Source: JAWKTV01 sp041398905
GTDB taxonomy: Bacteria > Planctomycetota > Planctomycetia > Planctomycetales > Planctomycetaceae
Assembly (NCBI GenBank): GCA_041398905.1
Contig: JAWKTV010000021.1
Location: 12,754-76,753, forward strand
DNA: 64,000 nt
Reading direction: 5' to 3'
The notes under the pieces are model-generated. The model made no database searches and was not told the DNA's origin. It saw only the letters and a list, made by a program, of their open reading frames with translations. Shown here one piece after another: positions 51,371 to 61,063 of this stretch (its first letter is position 1; each line of letters opens with the position of its first letter). Both the position numbers and the translations under genes were made by a program.

Positions 51371-53569
51371 ATGCATCGCCGTCTCTGCAAGGCCCTGATT
51401 CTGACTGGAGCGCTCGCCGCTCCTTCGATGGCGTTGGCCCAGTCTCAGCCGCCGGGAGTGCTGGCCCGCGAGCCGGAAACGCCCGTCGAGATGTTCGACG
51501 CCGCCGCGCTGTCGCTGCGACTGTCGCGGCCCGCGCTCGCTCGGCAGTACCTGCAGGCCCTGATCGAATCCAAGCCCGACGACGCTACTCTGCTGCAGTT
51601 GCGGGAGCAGCACGGAACGGCTTTGTTCCTGCAGATGTCGCGGCTGGAACCGCTCCAGCCTGAAGGCGCGGAGCTGCTCGAGTTGATGAACAACGCCGCG
51701 CAGAGTCAGCTCAGCGATCCTGCCTTCCAGGAGGCGATGCTGCGTGACCTGACGGGCGGCACGCGCGAGCGGTTCGCCGCCCGGAACGTGCTGCGAGCAT
51801 TGGGTGCCGAGGGGGCGGCAATCGTGTTCGCGAAGCTCGCCGAAGGGACTACGCCTGAGGAGCAGGAGCTGCTGGTTGAAGCACTTGTCGAGGTCGGCCC
51901 GGTCGTCAAGCCTCTGGCGGACGCCGCGATGCAGTCAGACAACGACTCCATTCAAACAATCGCCGCCGATCTGCTCGGGCGGCTTGATGCTCGAGAGTAC
52001 CTGCTGCATTTGCACGCCGTTGCGTTCTCACCGGTCGAGCCGCCGTCCGTGCAGGTTGCCGCCAAGCGGGCGATCGCGCGGATCGAACATGATGATACGG
52101 GCCGGGCTGACGAAGTCAGTGATTTTCGTTTGGCGGAGCGGCTCTCGGCGCGGGCGACGGAGCTGTTCGCAGGCCGGACGGTCGTCAACGATCCCGACGC
52201 CGTCGGCGGGCAGGTCCGTCTGTGGGTTTGGGACGGAACAGTCAACCGCCCGGTCGCTCACGACGTTTCATCCACGAGCGCCAGCGTTTGGGAAGCCGAG
52301 CGTTTGGCGCGGGGGGCCCTGGCAATGTCGCCCGAAGACACCCAGCGGCAGGCTTTGCTGTTGGGTGTCCTGATGTGGCGAGACCGGCTGGCCGCCGGCT
52401 GGGAGCAGCCCGTCTCGGCCGGCGCAGGGACGGCCCATGACCTTGCGTTGGCGCTCGGTCCCGACCTGACACGGCAGACACTGGAGCTGAGCCTGCAGCA
52501 CGACAACCCGGCGGCGACGATGACCAGCCTGCAGGCCCTCAGCCAGAACGGGTCGCGTGGCAGCCTGCTGGTCGAAGGATCTCCGTTGTTGCGAGCATTG
52601 CAGGCACCGCATTCACGGGTGCAGTTCGTTGCGGCGAACACCATTATGCTGCTCGGCCCGGTCGAAGCGTTTCCCGGCGCAGCGCGGGTGGTCGACATCT
52701 TCGCTCGGGGGCTCAGCCCGGCGTCGGAAGCGAAGATGGTGGTCGTTGACCCGAACTCCCAGCGTGGAGCGACCTTCGCGGGAGCGCTCGCCGGCCTGGG
52801 GCTGGCCCCCGGCCAGGCCAGTACAGGGCGTGAAGGCTTTCTGATCGCAGCGGAAGAGGGCAACGTCACACTGGCCGCCCTGCACTTGAACACGATTCAG
52901 TGGGATCTGACGCAAACCGTCGCCAACCTGCGGGCCGATCCCCGCACCAAGAAGCTGCCGATCGTCGTCTATGGGCCGCCCAGCCTGCGAAACGCGACCC
53001 GGCAAAAGCTGAAGGCTTATGAGCTGGTCGGCTATGCGGACGACTCAGGCGATCTCGCATTGATTCAACAGCAGATTCAGCCGCTGCTCGCGCAAGCTTC
53101 GGTCCCGCCGCTCTCACCGGCGCAGAGGACTGAAGAGCAGGCTGCGTCGGCCTACTGGCTCAGGCACATTGGCGAGAGCAATCTGGGGCACGTCTTCCCG
53201 TTGCCTGCGGCCGAGACCGCTTTGTCCGCAGCAGTGAATCAGGATGAAATCGTGAGGGACGTGATTGTGGGCCTGGGGGCCATTCCGCGTCCGAGCGTGC
53301 AGGAGCGTCTCGCGCAGGTCGCGCTCGGGACAGGGTTTCCCGCGTCGACTCGGGTCGCGGCGGCGGTCCAACTGGCCTATCACATTCAGAGATTCGGCCG
53401 GTTGATCAACAACAAGACCGTTCAGGACGTCGAGGCGGCTTACCGGAACGAGTCGCAGCCGGAGCTGCAATCGAGCTGGGCGGCGGTCGTCGGAGCGCTG
53501 GGGGTCACCCCCGCCGCGACGACGGACGAACTGCTGCGGTTCCCAATGCCGGCCATCCCATTACCATGA
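51371..53569 (+). CDS. Exported HEAT-repeat protein with a receiver-like domain
   Basis: 732 residues. MHRRLCKALILTGALAAPSMALA is a signal peptide. Alpha-helical HEAT-like repeats fill residues 40-240, as in RFAARNVLRALGAEGAAIVFAKL and VVKPLADAAMQSDNDSIQTIAADLL. Near residues 455-565 there is a flavodoxin-like segment reminiscent of a response-regulator receiver: MVVVDPNSQRGATFAGALAG, VTLAALHLNT, LRADPRTKKLPIVVYGPPS and VGYADDSGDL. The usual phospho-accepting Asp at the end of strand 3 is absent (ALHLNT), so phosphorylation is unlikely. The export signal makes an ordinary two-component role improbable. The gene is followed by another exported protein on the same strand. Confidence 0.6.
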   Translation: MHRRLCKALILTGALAAPSMALAQSQPPGVLAREPETPVEMFDAAALSLRLSRPALARQYLQALIESKPDDATLLQLREQHGTALFLQMSRLEPLQPEGAELLELMNNAAQSQLSDPAFQEAMLRDLTGGTRERFAARNVLRALGAEGAAIVFAKLAEGTTPEEQELLVEALVEVGPVVKPLADAAMQSDNDSIQTIAADLLGRLDAREYLLHLHAVAFSPVEPPSVQVAAKRAIARIEHDDTGRADEVSDFRLAERLSARATELFAGRTVVNDPDAVGGQVRLWVWDGTVNRPVAHDVSSTSASVWEAERLARGALAMSPEDTQRQALLLGVLMWRDRLAAGWEQPVSAGAGTAHDLALALGPDLTRQTLELSLQHDNPAATMTSLQALSQNGSRGSLLVEGSPLLRALQAPHSRVQFVAANTIMLLGPVEAFPGAARVVDIFARGLSPASEAKMVVVDPNSQRGATFAGALAGLGLAPGQASTGREGFLIAAEEGNVTLAALHLNTIQWDLTQTVANLRADPRTKKLPIVVYGPPSLRNATRQKLKAYELVGYADDSGDLALIQQQIQPLLAQASVPPLSPAQRTEEQAASAYWLRHIGESNLGHVFPLPAAETALSAAVNQDEIVRDVIVGLGAIPRPSVQERLAQVALGTGFPASTRVAAAVQLAYHIQRFGRLINNKTVQDVEAAYRNESQPELQSSWAAVVGALGVTPAATTDELLRFPMPAIPLP

Positions 53570-53788
53570 TCCTAATGTCACTCCGCGTCCACATCCTGAA
53601 AAAGGTGGATCGGCAGTCAGCGGGCAGCCACGGGGCCGTCTTGTGACGTTCTCGCGGACTCTCTAAGTTCTCCTCCGAAAAGTCCTCCCGTTTTCTATGG
53701 AGTTCGCCGCCGACAAGGTGGTGAATCGCATCGCGGATCGACGGCCTGCTCATCGACGAGCTGGCCACAGCATCCGAAAGGAGTTCAC

Positions 53789-55561
53789 GTGCACGGCAAA
53801 TTTCTGAGAACGTGGATGGCGTTGGTGGTCGTGGTCGGTCTGGTCGTCCCCGCAGCGGCGCAGTCCGGCACTCCACAGGGTGGGCAACCGGCGCGATTCG
53901 CCGCCAGTATGTCGAGCGCAAACGCCTTGCTCGACGACCTCCGCTGGGTGGTCGTCGAACTGGCGGGCGAAAACCAGGTGTATGAGGAGATTCTCGTTCC
54001 CTCCACCGAAGTGTTCCTGTACGGCGTCGATCTCGACCGGCCAGCAGGCATGGCCTGGGTATTCGCGAAGGAAGGCGGGGCTCGCCAGACGTTCCAGATT
54101 CCACTCGAAGGCAATGACCCAACGGTCTTCCGGCAGGAGAACCTGGAACCGATCGACATCCTCTCGCGTCGTCGCGGCCGTGATCTGTACGAACTTGATT
54201 CGCCGTCGCTCGATTACCAGGGCTGGATGCGAATTGCGGATGGCTATGGACTGATCTCGACAGTGCAGGACGACGTTCCCGCGACCGCCGCGTCAGCCGA
54301 GACAGAACTCCTGGAGATACTTGCCAAGGGCAATTTCGACCTCGCGGGACGCATCGTCAACACGGCCGAAGGAATCGCTGATCGCACCGCGGCCTTCAAG
54401 GAACTCCGCGAAAACATGCTCGCCGGCGTGACCCGCAGGCCGACCGAAACGCAACAGGTGTTCGCCCTCCGGGAATCATCGGCGCGGCATCAAGCGGATC
54501 GGATGGAACGCATGTTCGTCCAAACGCAGGAGCTGCTCGTGGGCGGCGTCACGGATTCCAAGAAAGGGGAAGCTCGTGGCGAACTATTGATGTCCGGCCT
54601 CCCCGGCACCGAGCTGGCGAAGGCGCTCGGTCGTTACGGGACGATTCCCAGCCACTTCTCGGCGGTCCCCGCCGCGGAAGGCGCGATCCTCTCCGCGCGG
54701 GTGCGGCTGCCGATCGACGAGATCCGCCGAAGTGGGAGCAGAGAGTTCAACAAACTGTTCGAGCCGGTCTGGATGGAACGGATCGACAAGCTGGAGGACC
54801 TGACGGCAGACCAGAAATCGGCCCGCAAGGAACTTGCCAAGCAGGTCCTCGCGATCCTCACGGAGAGCATGGAACTCGACCAGATTGACGCCTTTATTGA
54901 CGTCGCGCCCTTGGGGACGGACAAGTATGCGATGCTTGGGGGCGTCCGCACCGCTGATGGCGGCAAGGTGGCCGAACTGCTGAAGGGGCTCCCGGCCGGC
55001 TTCAAGGACATCGCTGTCGAATTGAACGTCGCACAGGCCGGCGAGGCCCACATCCATCGGATCAAGTTCACTGGAACTCCGCCGAAGGCGCTCACGAAGT
55101 TCTACGGCGAAGTGCCCGATCTCTACGTCGCTACGCAGAAGGAGGCTGTCTGGCTGGCTGTTGGCAGCGGTGCGATCGACAGGCTGACGGAGACCATCGC
55201 AGTCGTCGCGGCCAGCGAGCCGAAGGCTGACGGGATCGCGATCACCGTTGACGCTCACCTCAGTCCGATCGTTCTGCATCTGGACGAGCTGGCTGTGGAG
55301 ACCGGGTTCGACTTGAAGGAAATCCTGGCCCGCAACCAGTCAAACGCGACCGACGAGCCGCGCCGGCAGAACCCGCTGGCGGGCATCGACCTGCGTTCAA
55401 TCGCCCTGCCAGTCTTGCGAACGGCCACCCTGGATCGCATCGAAATCCGTTTCATCCAGGCGGATGGAGCGGTCAAAGGCACGGTCCGACTCGAGCGGGA
55501 CCTCATCAAGGCGACCGGCAAGATCATCGCCAAGGTCGCTGCCGAGAAACTCGGCGGATAG
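53789..55561 (+). CDS. Exported protein of unknown function
   Basis: 590 residues starting at GTG 53789 with a strong AAGGAG six bases upstream. The N-terminus HGKFLRTWMALVVVVGLVVPAAAQ is a signal peptide. The mature part has no further membrane helix and no motif I recognise: DLRWVVVELAGENQVYEEIL, LKGLPAGFKDIAVELNVAQA, and regular alpha/beta stretches ending KIIAKVAAEKLGG. It lies 219 bases after the HEAT-repeat gene. A hairpin at 55599-55635 ends the unit. Confidence 0.65.
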   Translation: MHGKFLRTWMALVVVVGLVVPAAAQSGTPQGGQPARFAASMSSANALLDDLRWVVVELAGENQVYEEILVPSTEVFLYGVDLDRPAGMAWVFAKEGGARQTFQIPLEGNDPTVFRQENLEPIDILSRRRGRDLYELDSPSLDYQGWMRIADGYGLISTVQDDVPATAASAETELLEILAKGNFDLAGRIVNTAEGIADRTAAFKELRENMLAGVTRRPTETQQVFALRESSARHQADRMERMFVQTQELLVGGVTDSKKGEARGELLMSGLPGTELAKALGRYGTIPSHFSAVPAAEGAILSARVRLPIDEIRRSGSREFNKLFEPVWMERIDKLEDLTADQKSARKELAKQVLAILTESMELDQIDAFIDVAPLGTDKYAMLGGVRTADGGKVAELLKGLPAGFKDIAVELNVAQAGEAHIHRIKFTGTPPKALTKFYGEVPDLYVATQKEAVWLAVGSGAIDRLTETIAVVAASEPKADGIAITVDAHLSPIVLHLDELAVETGFDLKEILARNQSNATDEPRRQNPLAGIDLRSIALPVLRTATLDRIEIRFIQADGAVKGTVRLERDLIKATGKIIAKVAAEKLGG

Positions 55562-55598
55562 TCCCGTCGCCGATCGAATCGATCACCAACTCAACATC

Positions 55599-55635
55599 AA
55601 CGGCCAGCCAGGCGATATGCGTTTGGCTGGCCGTT
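55599..55635. terminator. Hairpin between convergent genes
   Basis: A perfect 12-bp stem (AACGGCCAGCCA and its complement) with a 13-base loop lies between the exported protein (rightward) and the ArsM-like gene (leftward). It could serve both directions. Confidence 0.6.
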
Positions 55636-55697
55636 CGCCTGCGCAAAGGCCAGCCTGCGGTGCTGCCTTCGCGATGGTACGACCTGCGTGATGTTCC

Positions 55698-56866
55698 TCA
55701 ACAGCAGCCGCTCTGCGGATTGCAGCAATCACCCGCTTCGAAGAGCGGCAACCCGCCGCTCGCTCCCAAGTTCGCGCCAGCAGTTGTCGTGGCCGAGCCC
55801 CCCGCAACAAGCATCTGATGCGGTCGCTCCGACGTCCTTGCCGACTGACGCGAACATGCCGGCGTAGGGAGGGCGGCTCAGACGCGCCCAAGGTTGTCGG
55901 GCTGACGGACGTCCGCGATCCACGCCGGTAGATGGTCCCTGCTTCGTCTCGGACCTCCTCGAACGGACCGCGATAGATCACCGCCTCTTCCTTGCTTTCC
56001 GATCTGACAGGATCGGTGCCCTTCCAGGCCACCAGGGTCAGCGATCGAAACTCCAGCCCCTCGATGGTCTGCCACGGTTCGGTCTGGCGTTTCACGATCG
56101 TCATGCCGTGAAAGCCAGCCGCCTTGAAGGCGGCGACGAACCGATCCTCGCGAAACGCCCCCGACAGGCAGCCCGACCAAAGCTCCCCGTCCCGCTGCAA
56201 GTGTTCCGGCACGTCCGCGTCACAGACGATGTCGCTGATGGCGGCCCGACCGCCCGGCTTCAGCACGCGAAAGATCTCCGCGAACAACTGCTCGCGGTCT
56301 TGCGTGCGGACGAGATTCAGAACGCAGTTCGAGACGACGCAGTCGACGGAGTTGTCCGCCACCAGCGGATGGCTCTGCCGCAGTTCCTCCTCCAGCGATC
56401 GGCCGCGAACCCAGTCCGCAGCGGTTGCGACGGGCGCCGCCGCCAGTCGCTGATGCAGTTGTTCGAGGTCAAGCCTCAAGTCCTGAATCATCCCGTAGCG
56501 GAAGTCGACGTTGGCGTAGCCGAGCGTCTCGGCCATGTGGACCTGATAGCGGCGGGCGAGCGCGAGCATGTCCGGGTTGGCGTCGACGCCGATCACATGT
56601 CCTTCAGCACCGACCACCTGGGCGAGAATGTAGCAAAGCTTGCCGCCTCCCGAGCCAAGGTCGAGCACCGTCTCGCCACGATTGACGTACGGGCTGGGAT
56701 CTCCGCAACCGTAGTCCTTCTCCAGAATCTCGGCGGGAATCTTCGACAGGTGGTCGCCGGCGTACTGCACCGGACAGCAGAGCGCCGACTCGACCGCTCG
56801 CGAGGCCGCCGCATATCGCTGGAAGACCGCCGTTTCCGAATCCGGAGTCCTGGGAGTCTGTGACAT
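55698..56866 (-). CDS. ArsM-like arsenite methyltransferase / SAM methyltransferase with Cys-rich tail, frame-broken
   Basis: About 390 residues from ATG 56866 (MSQTPRTPDSETAVFQRYA). SAM-binding GETVLDLGSGGGKLCYILAQV, IGVDANPDMLALARRYQ, CVVSNCVLNLVR and LKPGGRAAISDIVCDA are typical of arsenite methyltransferases and close relatives; CCPVQYAGDHL and EKDYGCGDPSPY near the N-terminus match planctomycete members. The printed frame fails near 55890. Shifting twice restores SRPPYAGMFASVGKDVG, DACCGGSATTTAGANLGA and FEAGDCCNPQSGCC, ending at 55698-55700, so the true tail has three Cys pairs. Arsenite is a plausible but unproven substrate. The gene is divergent from the DHH phosphoesterase. Confidence 0.75.
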
Positions 56867-57123
56867 GGTCGTCTGTATTCTTCTTGCGTCGGCCGTTTCA
56901 CACGTTGGTGAACCATCGGCAGCGCCCGCCGCAAAATGAAGCGTCCGGGTCAGCCTGGCCAGACAACGTAGTGACTGCCGCCCGATCCGGCCAGTCGGCA
57001 AATGAGTCCCGCGATCGTCGGCCCTGCCCAGGCATTCTCGGAAAGGATGGCAACCCGCAAGGCGACCCCCGGTTGACGCGCCAAGCGTCGCTCCCCCTGC
57101 TATCCTGCGTACGGAGGCATTGC

Positions 57124-58143
57124 ATGACGCAGACGATTGATTGGCAACCCCTGAAAGACCTGATTGCATCGCGGCAGCGGTTCGTGCTGACAAGCCATGT
57201 CCGGCCCGATGCTGACGCGCTCGGCTCCGAACTGGGCCTTGCCGCCGTGCTGCGTGCGCTGGGCAAAGAAGTACGGATCATCAACCCGTCCGCCACACCG
57301 GCCCACCTGCAGTTTCTCGATCCCGCGGGCGAGATTTCCAAGCTCGGCGATCGGTTCTCGGTCGACTCGGCGTGCGACACGGACGTGCATCTCGTGGTCG
57401 ACACCAGCGCCCGCAAGCAGTTGGACGACATGTGCAAGGTGCTCGAGAGAACCAGCGCAACCAAGGTCGTCATCGATCATCATGTTTGCGGTGACGAACT
57501 GGGCGCGATTGAGTACCGCGATGTTTCCGCCGCGGCGACCGGTGTACTGATCACCGAGTTGGCCGAGTTTCTCAGCGTGCGACCTGATCGCGATGCGGCC
57601 ATCGCATTGTTCGCGGCCATCGCCACTGACACCGGCTGGTATCGTTTCCCGAACACCGACAGCCGCACGCTGGGAACGGCCGCGCGGCTGGTCGACCTCG
57701 GTGCGCAGCCGAGTCAGCTCTTCCGGGAACTTTACGAGCGTTCGTCGCTTTCCCGACTGAAGCTCAAGGCGCGGATTCTCGACCGCGTGCAGGTCGTCGG
57801 CGGCGGTCGGCTGGCTTACACTGTCGTCTTCCGCCGCGACTTCAAGGAGACAAACAGCCAACCCGCGGACACGGAAGACCTGGTCAACGAAGGTCTCACC
57901 ATCGAAGGGGTCGACTGCGCGTTCATTCTGGTCGAGCAGCCGGGCGGACAGGTGAAAGCCAGCCTGCGGAGTCGCGGTCCGGTGGACGTCGCCGCCGTCG
58001 GCAGGGAGTTTGGAGGGGGGGGCCACGTTCAGGCCGCAGGTGCCATGCTTCCGGGACCGGTCGAGAAGGCCGAAGAGACACTGTTGGCTGCGCTGCACAA
58101 GGCATTGGAATTGAACCCCGTCGAGATCACGGCGAGTTTGTAG
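57124..58143 (+). CDS. DHH-family phosphoesterase (NrnA-like)
   Basis: 339 residues from ATG 57124. It shows VLTSHVRPDADALGSELGL, a second metal motif around VHLVVDTSARKQLDDM, KVVIDHHVCGD (the DHH box) and ATDTGWYRFPNTDSRTL, then a DHHA1 domain with VKASLRSRGPVDVAAVGREF and GGGGHVQAAGAML. NrnA-type enzymes degrade nano-RNA and pAp; a role in cyclic-dinucleotide turnover is possible. It is intact and probably monocistronic, with a 10-bp hairpin downstream. Confidence 0.85.
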   Translation: MTQTIDWQPLKDLIASRQRFVLTSHVRPDADALGSELGLAAVLRALGKEVRIINPSATPAHLQFLDPAGEISKLGDRFSVDSACDTDVHLVVDTSARKQLDDMCKVLERTSATKVVIDHHVCGDELGAIEYRDVSAAATGVLITELAEFLSVRPDRDAAIALFAAIATDTGWYRFPNTDSRTLGTAARLVDLGAQPSQLFRELYERSSLSRLKLKARILDRVQVVGGGRLAYTVVFRRDFKETNSQPADTEDLVNEGLTIEGVDCAFILVEQPGGQVKASLRSRGPVDVAAVGREFGGGGHVQAAGAMLPGPVEKAEETLLAALHKALELNPVEITASL

Positions 58144-58157
58144 CTGCCGAGTTATGG

Positions 58158-58180
58158 GCCCGGCCTGCTGCAGGCCGGGC
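58158..58180 (+). terminator. Hairpin after the DHH phosphoesterase gene
   Basis: A perfect 10-bp GC-rich stem (GCCCGGCCTG/CAGGCCGGGC) with a CTG loop, 15 bases after the stop. No T tract follows. Confidence 0.6.
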
Positions 58181-58252
58181 ATTGTGACTGTGATGACTTT
58201 TAACTGACGAGTCCCGCCCCACCATCACCCACCGAAATCCTGGGCCCCTTCC

Positions 58253-58831
58253 ATGCACGAGCCTGCTCCGCACTCCGCGGCGACACACGAACAGGAACCA
58301 CGTCGCGACACCCTCACCAAGCTCGCCGCCATCCTGTTCGGGGCGATCGTCACTGTCGTGCCGTTCGTCCCGGCACTCGGCGTGTTCCTCGATCCGCTGC
58401 TGAGGAAGAAGCGTGCGGTTGGCCCGGCGGGGGCCGCCGTCGATGAGCAGGGCTACATCAAGGTCGCGCGACTCTCGCAGCTCGAACCGGGTCAGCCGAC
58501 GCAGATGCCGATCATCGCCGACCTGCAGAACTACTGGAACCGGTTCCCTGACACGCCGATCGGATCGGTCTATCTGCTCAAGTCCGACGAAGGGGTCAAG
58601 TGCTTCAACGCCCGTTGCCCGCACCTCGGCTGCACCGTCGGCTACAAGCCTGCCGAGCAGGTTTACTTCTGCCCCTGCCACGACAGCTCGTTCAATACGG
58701 ACGGCACCCGCAACAACGAGATTCCTCCGCGCGGCCTCGACACGCTGGATGTCGAGGTCCGTGAAGGTGATGAGGTCTGGGTCAAGTTCCAGAACTTCCG
58801 TGTCGGCGTGCACGACAAGACGGTGGTCTAG
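58253..58831 (+). CDS. Rieske iron-sulfur subunit
   Basis: 192 residues. The N-terminus has a twin-arginine-like segment (EPRRDTLTKLAAILFGA) and one membrane anchor helix. The Rieske [2Fe-2S] ligands are CPHLGC and CPCHDSSF, with a Gly/Pro-rich loop. It is the electron-input subunit of a quinol:cytochrome c oxidoreductase, and its partner cytochrome b follows about 140 bases downstream. Confidence 0.93.
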   Translation: MHEPAPHSAATHEQEPRRDTLTKLAAILFGAIVTVVPFVPALGVFLDPLLRKKRAVGPAGAAVDEQGYIKVARLSQLEPGQPTQMPIIADLQNYWNRFPDTPIGSVYLLKSDEGVKCFNARCPHLGCTVGYKPAEQVYFCPCHDSSFNTDGTRNNEIPPRGLDTLDVEVREGDEVWVKFQNFRVGVHDKTVV

Positions 58832-58967
58832 GTCTCCGTTGCAATGAACTGGTGACGTTCGTCGAGTTGGACCTCGAAATCCAAGGTCGAGGCCGCGATT
58901 CCCACGCGATGCCGACTCGATTCTGCCCAAATCCGCTCCACACCGCGTCTTCGTGGTTGATCGAACA

Positions 58968-60923
58968 ATGCTCAAGAATCTCTCCGACTGGCTGGACGAC
59001 CGCACAGGCTATCGGCACCTGATGCACATCATGCTCAAGGAGCCGATCCGCGGCGGCGCGCGGTGGCGGTACGTCTGGGGATCCACCCTGACGTTCGTGT
59101 TCTTTCTCCAGATGGTCACCGGCACCATGCTGTGGCTGGGCTACAGCCCCAGCGCCAAGACCGCCTGGGAGAGTGTCTATTTCATCCAGCATGAAATGAC
59201 TCTCGGCTGGCTGGTGCGGGGGATGCACCACTTCGCCGCGCAGGCGATGGTCGTCCTGTTGCTATTGCACCTTGTGCAGGTCGTCGTTGATGGCGCCTAT
59301 AAGGCGCCGCGCGAGATCAATTTCTGGCTGGGCCTTGTGCTGATGCAGATCGTCATGGGGCTGGGCCTCACCGGCTATCTGTTGCCCTGGGATCAAAAGG
59401 GTTACTACGCCACACAAGTGGCAACCGGCATCATGGGGTCGACGCCGGTGGTGGGCGGGGCGATGCAGCAGTTGATGCAGGGTGGCCCCGAGTACGGGCA
59501 TCACACGCTCACCCGGTTCTTCGCGCTGCATGCGGGTATTCTCCCCGCGCTGCTCATCGCGTTCCTGTTCCTGCACATCTACGTCTTTCGTCGGCATGGG
59601 CTGACGATTCGTGAACCGCACAAGAAGGAGACCGACGACCTGTTCTGGCCCGACCAGATCCTGAAGGACGCGGTGGCGTGCCTCGCGGTGCTGGCGGCGA
59701 TCATGTTGCTGTCGATCTGGAAGGGAGCCGAGCTGACCGCGCCCGCAAACCCCGCGGAAGCCTATGACGCGGCCCGGCCCGAGTGGTACTACCTGTTTCT
59801 GTTCCGGTTCCTCAAGTTCCCCTGGGTCTCGAAGGCCGGCGAAATGACCGGACTGGGCGAAGCGTTTGGAGCCGTGGTGGTGCCCGGCCTGCTCATGGGC
59901 ATTCTCGTCGCGATGCCGATCGTGGCCCGCTGGAAGGCCGGTCACAAGTTCAACCTGGCGTTCCTCTGGTTCATGGTGATTGCCGCCGGTGGGCTGACGG
60001 CCGTCGCGTTGTACGAGGACCGCCGAGCCGACGCGGGAGCTGGATTCCGTTATGCCGAGCAGCAGGCGCTGATTGATGGCGAACGCACCGTCGAGTTGGC
60101 GCAGAAGTACGGCATCCCGTCTGACGGAGCGGGAGCGTTGATCGTCGACGACCCGTTCGTGCAAGGTCCGAAGCTGTTCAAAGCCTTCTGTGCCGATTGC
60201 CACCAGCCGGCGTCGCTGGCGACGCTGTTCAAGACCCCGCCGCAGGGACCGGAGTTGGCGGACCTGGGCAATCGAGAACTCAACCGCGCCGTCTCACGCG
60301 AGTGGATTCGCTCGGTGCTGACCGACTTCACCGGTCACATGTCGGCCCTGAAGAACATCACGGCCGCGGACGATGCGCCGGAGTCGACCAAGGCCCGCGC
60401 CGCCGCCGCCGCGCTGATCCTCGACACCAGCGACGGCATGGCCGGCTGGTCGACCCAGAACCACGACATCCTGACGGACGCCGCGAACGCGGACGACCTG
60501 ACTGCGATCGTTGAGTTCCTGTACGCACAGGGAGGGCACGCCGACTCGTTAGCGACCGACGATCCGAAGTACGCCCGGGGAATGCAGATTTTCGAGGGAG
60601 CCGAACTGACGAAGGGAAGCCTCAGCCAGGGCTGTGCCGACTGCCACAACCTTGTCGTCCGCGGTCACGATGATGCCGGCTTCGACTACGGAGATGGCCC
60701 CGACCTGACCGGCTACATGGGAGCCGAGTGGATCGAGAAGTTCATCGCCAACCCGGCGGACTACTACCGCGGTGAGTACTACGGCGGTGATGTGAGCAGC
60801 AACGCGATGCCCGCTTTTGGCGAGCAGTTGAGCGAGCACGATCGTCAGATGATCGCCCGCTGGCTGGTGGGCGACTACTATCGTCCGCACAGCTCATCAC
60901 ACGAGCCAGCGGCGGCGGAGTAA
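58968..60923 (+). CDS. Cytochrome b fused to a di-heme cytochrome c
   Basis: 651 residues from ATG 58968. The N-terminal half is cytochrome b: heme-b histidines GMHHFAAQAMVVLLLLH and ALHAGILPALLIAFLFLH, the second pair spaced 15 apart as in b6-type proteins, and the quinol motif ARPEWYYLFLFRFL (PEWY) in the fused subunit-IV part. The C-terminal half has two c-type heme sites, CADCHQPA and CADCHNLV, each with a later Met-bearing segment (GHMSALKN, NAMPAFGE). With the Rieske gene upstream this makes a bc-type quinol oxidoreductase with its own cytochrome c. I see no Cys where b6f has the heme ci ligand. Confidence 0.92.
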   Translation: MLKNLSDWLDDRTGYRHLMHIMLKEPIRGGARWRYVWGSTLTFVFFLQMVTGTMLWLGYSPSAKTAWESVYFIQHEMTLGWLVRGMHHFAAQAMVVLLLLHLVQVVVDGAYKAPREINFWLGLVLMQIVMGLGLTGYLLPWDQKGYYATQVATGIMGSTPVVGGAMQQLMQGGPEYGHHTLTRFFALHAGILPALLIAFLFLHIYVFRRHGLTIREPHKKETDDLFWPDQILKDAVACLAVLAAIMLLSIWKGAELTAPANPAEAYDAARPEWYYLFLFRFLKFPWVSKAGEMTGLGEAFGAVVVPGLLMGILVAMPIVARWKAGHKFNLAFLWFMVIAAGGLTAVALYEDRRADAGAGFRYAEQQALIDGERTVELAQKYGIPSDGAGALIVDDPFVQGPKLFKAFCADCHQPASLATLFKTPPQGPELADLGNRELNRAVSREWIRSVLTDFTGHMSALKNITAADDAPESTKARAAAAALILDTSDGMAGWSTQNHDILTDAANADDLTAIVEFLYAQGGHADSLATDDPKYARGMQIFEGAELTKGSLSQGCADCHNLVVRGHDDAGFDYGDGPDLTGYMGAEWIEKFIANPADYYRGEYYGGDVSSNAMPAFGEQLSEHDRQMIARWLVGDYYRPHSSSHEPAAAE

Positions 60924-61063
60924 GCCGGGCACTTCGTCCGGCGGGTACGTTGTTGCCGCGGCGAGTGAGTGCGCCGCGCGTCATCTGGCGAGCGTCTCAC
61001 CGCGCCCTGCACGGCTCTGCTCGCGAATCCCCTCAATCTTCACACTTCCTCGAAAGCCCCAAC

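Noticed and set aside
50687..51613. A 308-codon open frame on the minus strand between miaB and the HEAT-repeat gene
   Set aside because: Composition is typical of an antisense shadow in GC-rich DNA, no domain is recognised, and it overlaps the signal peptide region of a real gene.
55583..57193. A 536-codon reading frame on the minus strand as one long protein
   Set aside because: The part above 56866 is upstream noncoding sequence; the part below about 55890 is the wrong frame for the methyltransferase tail.
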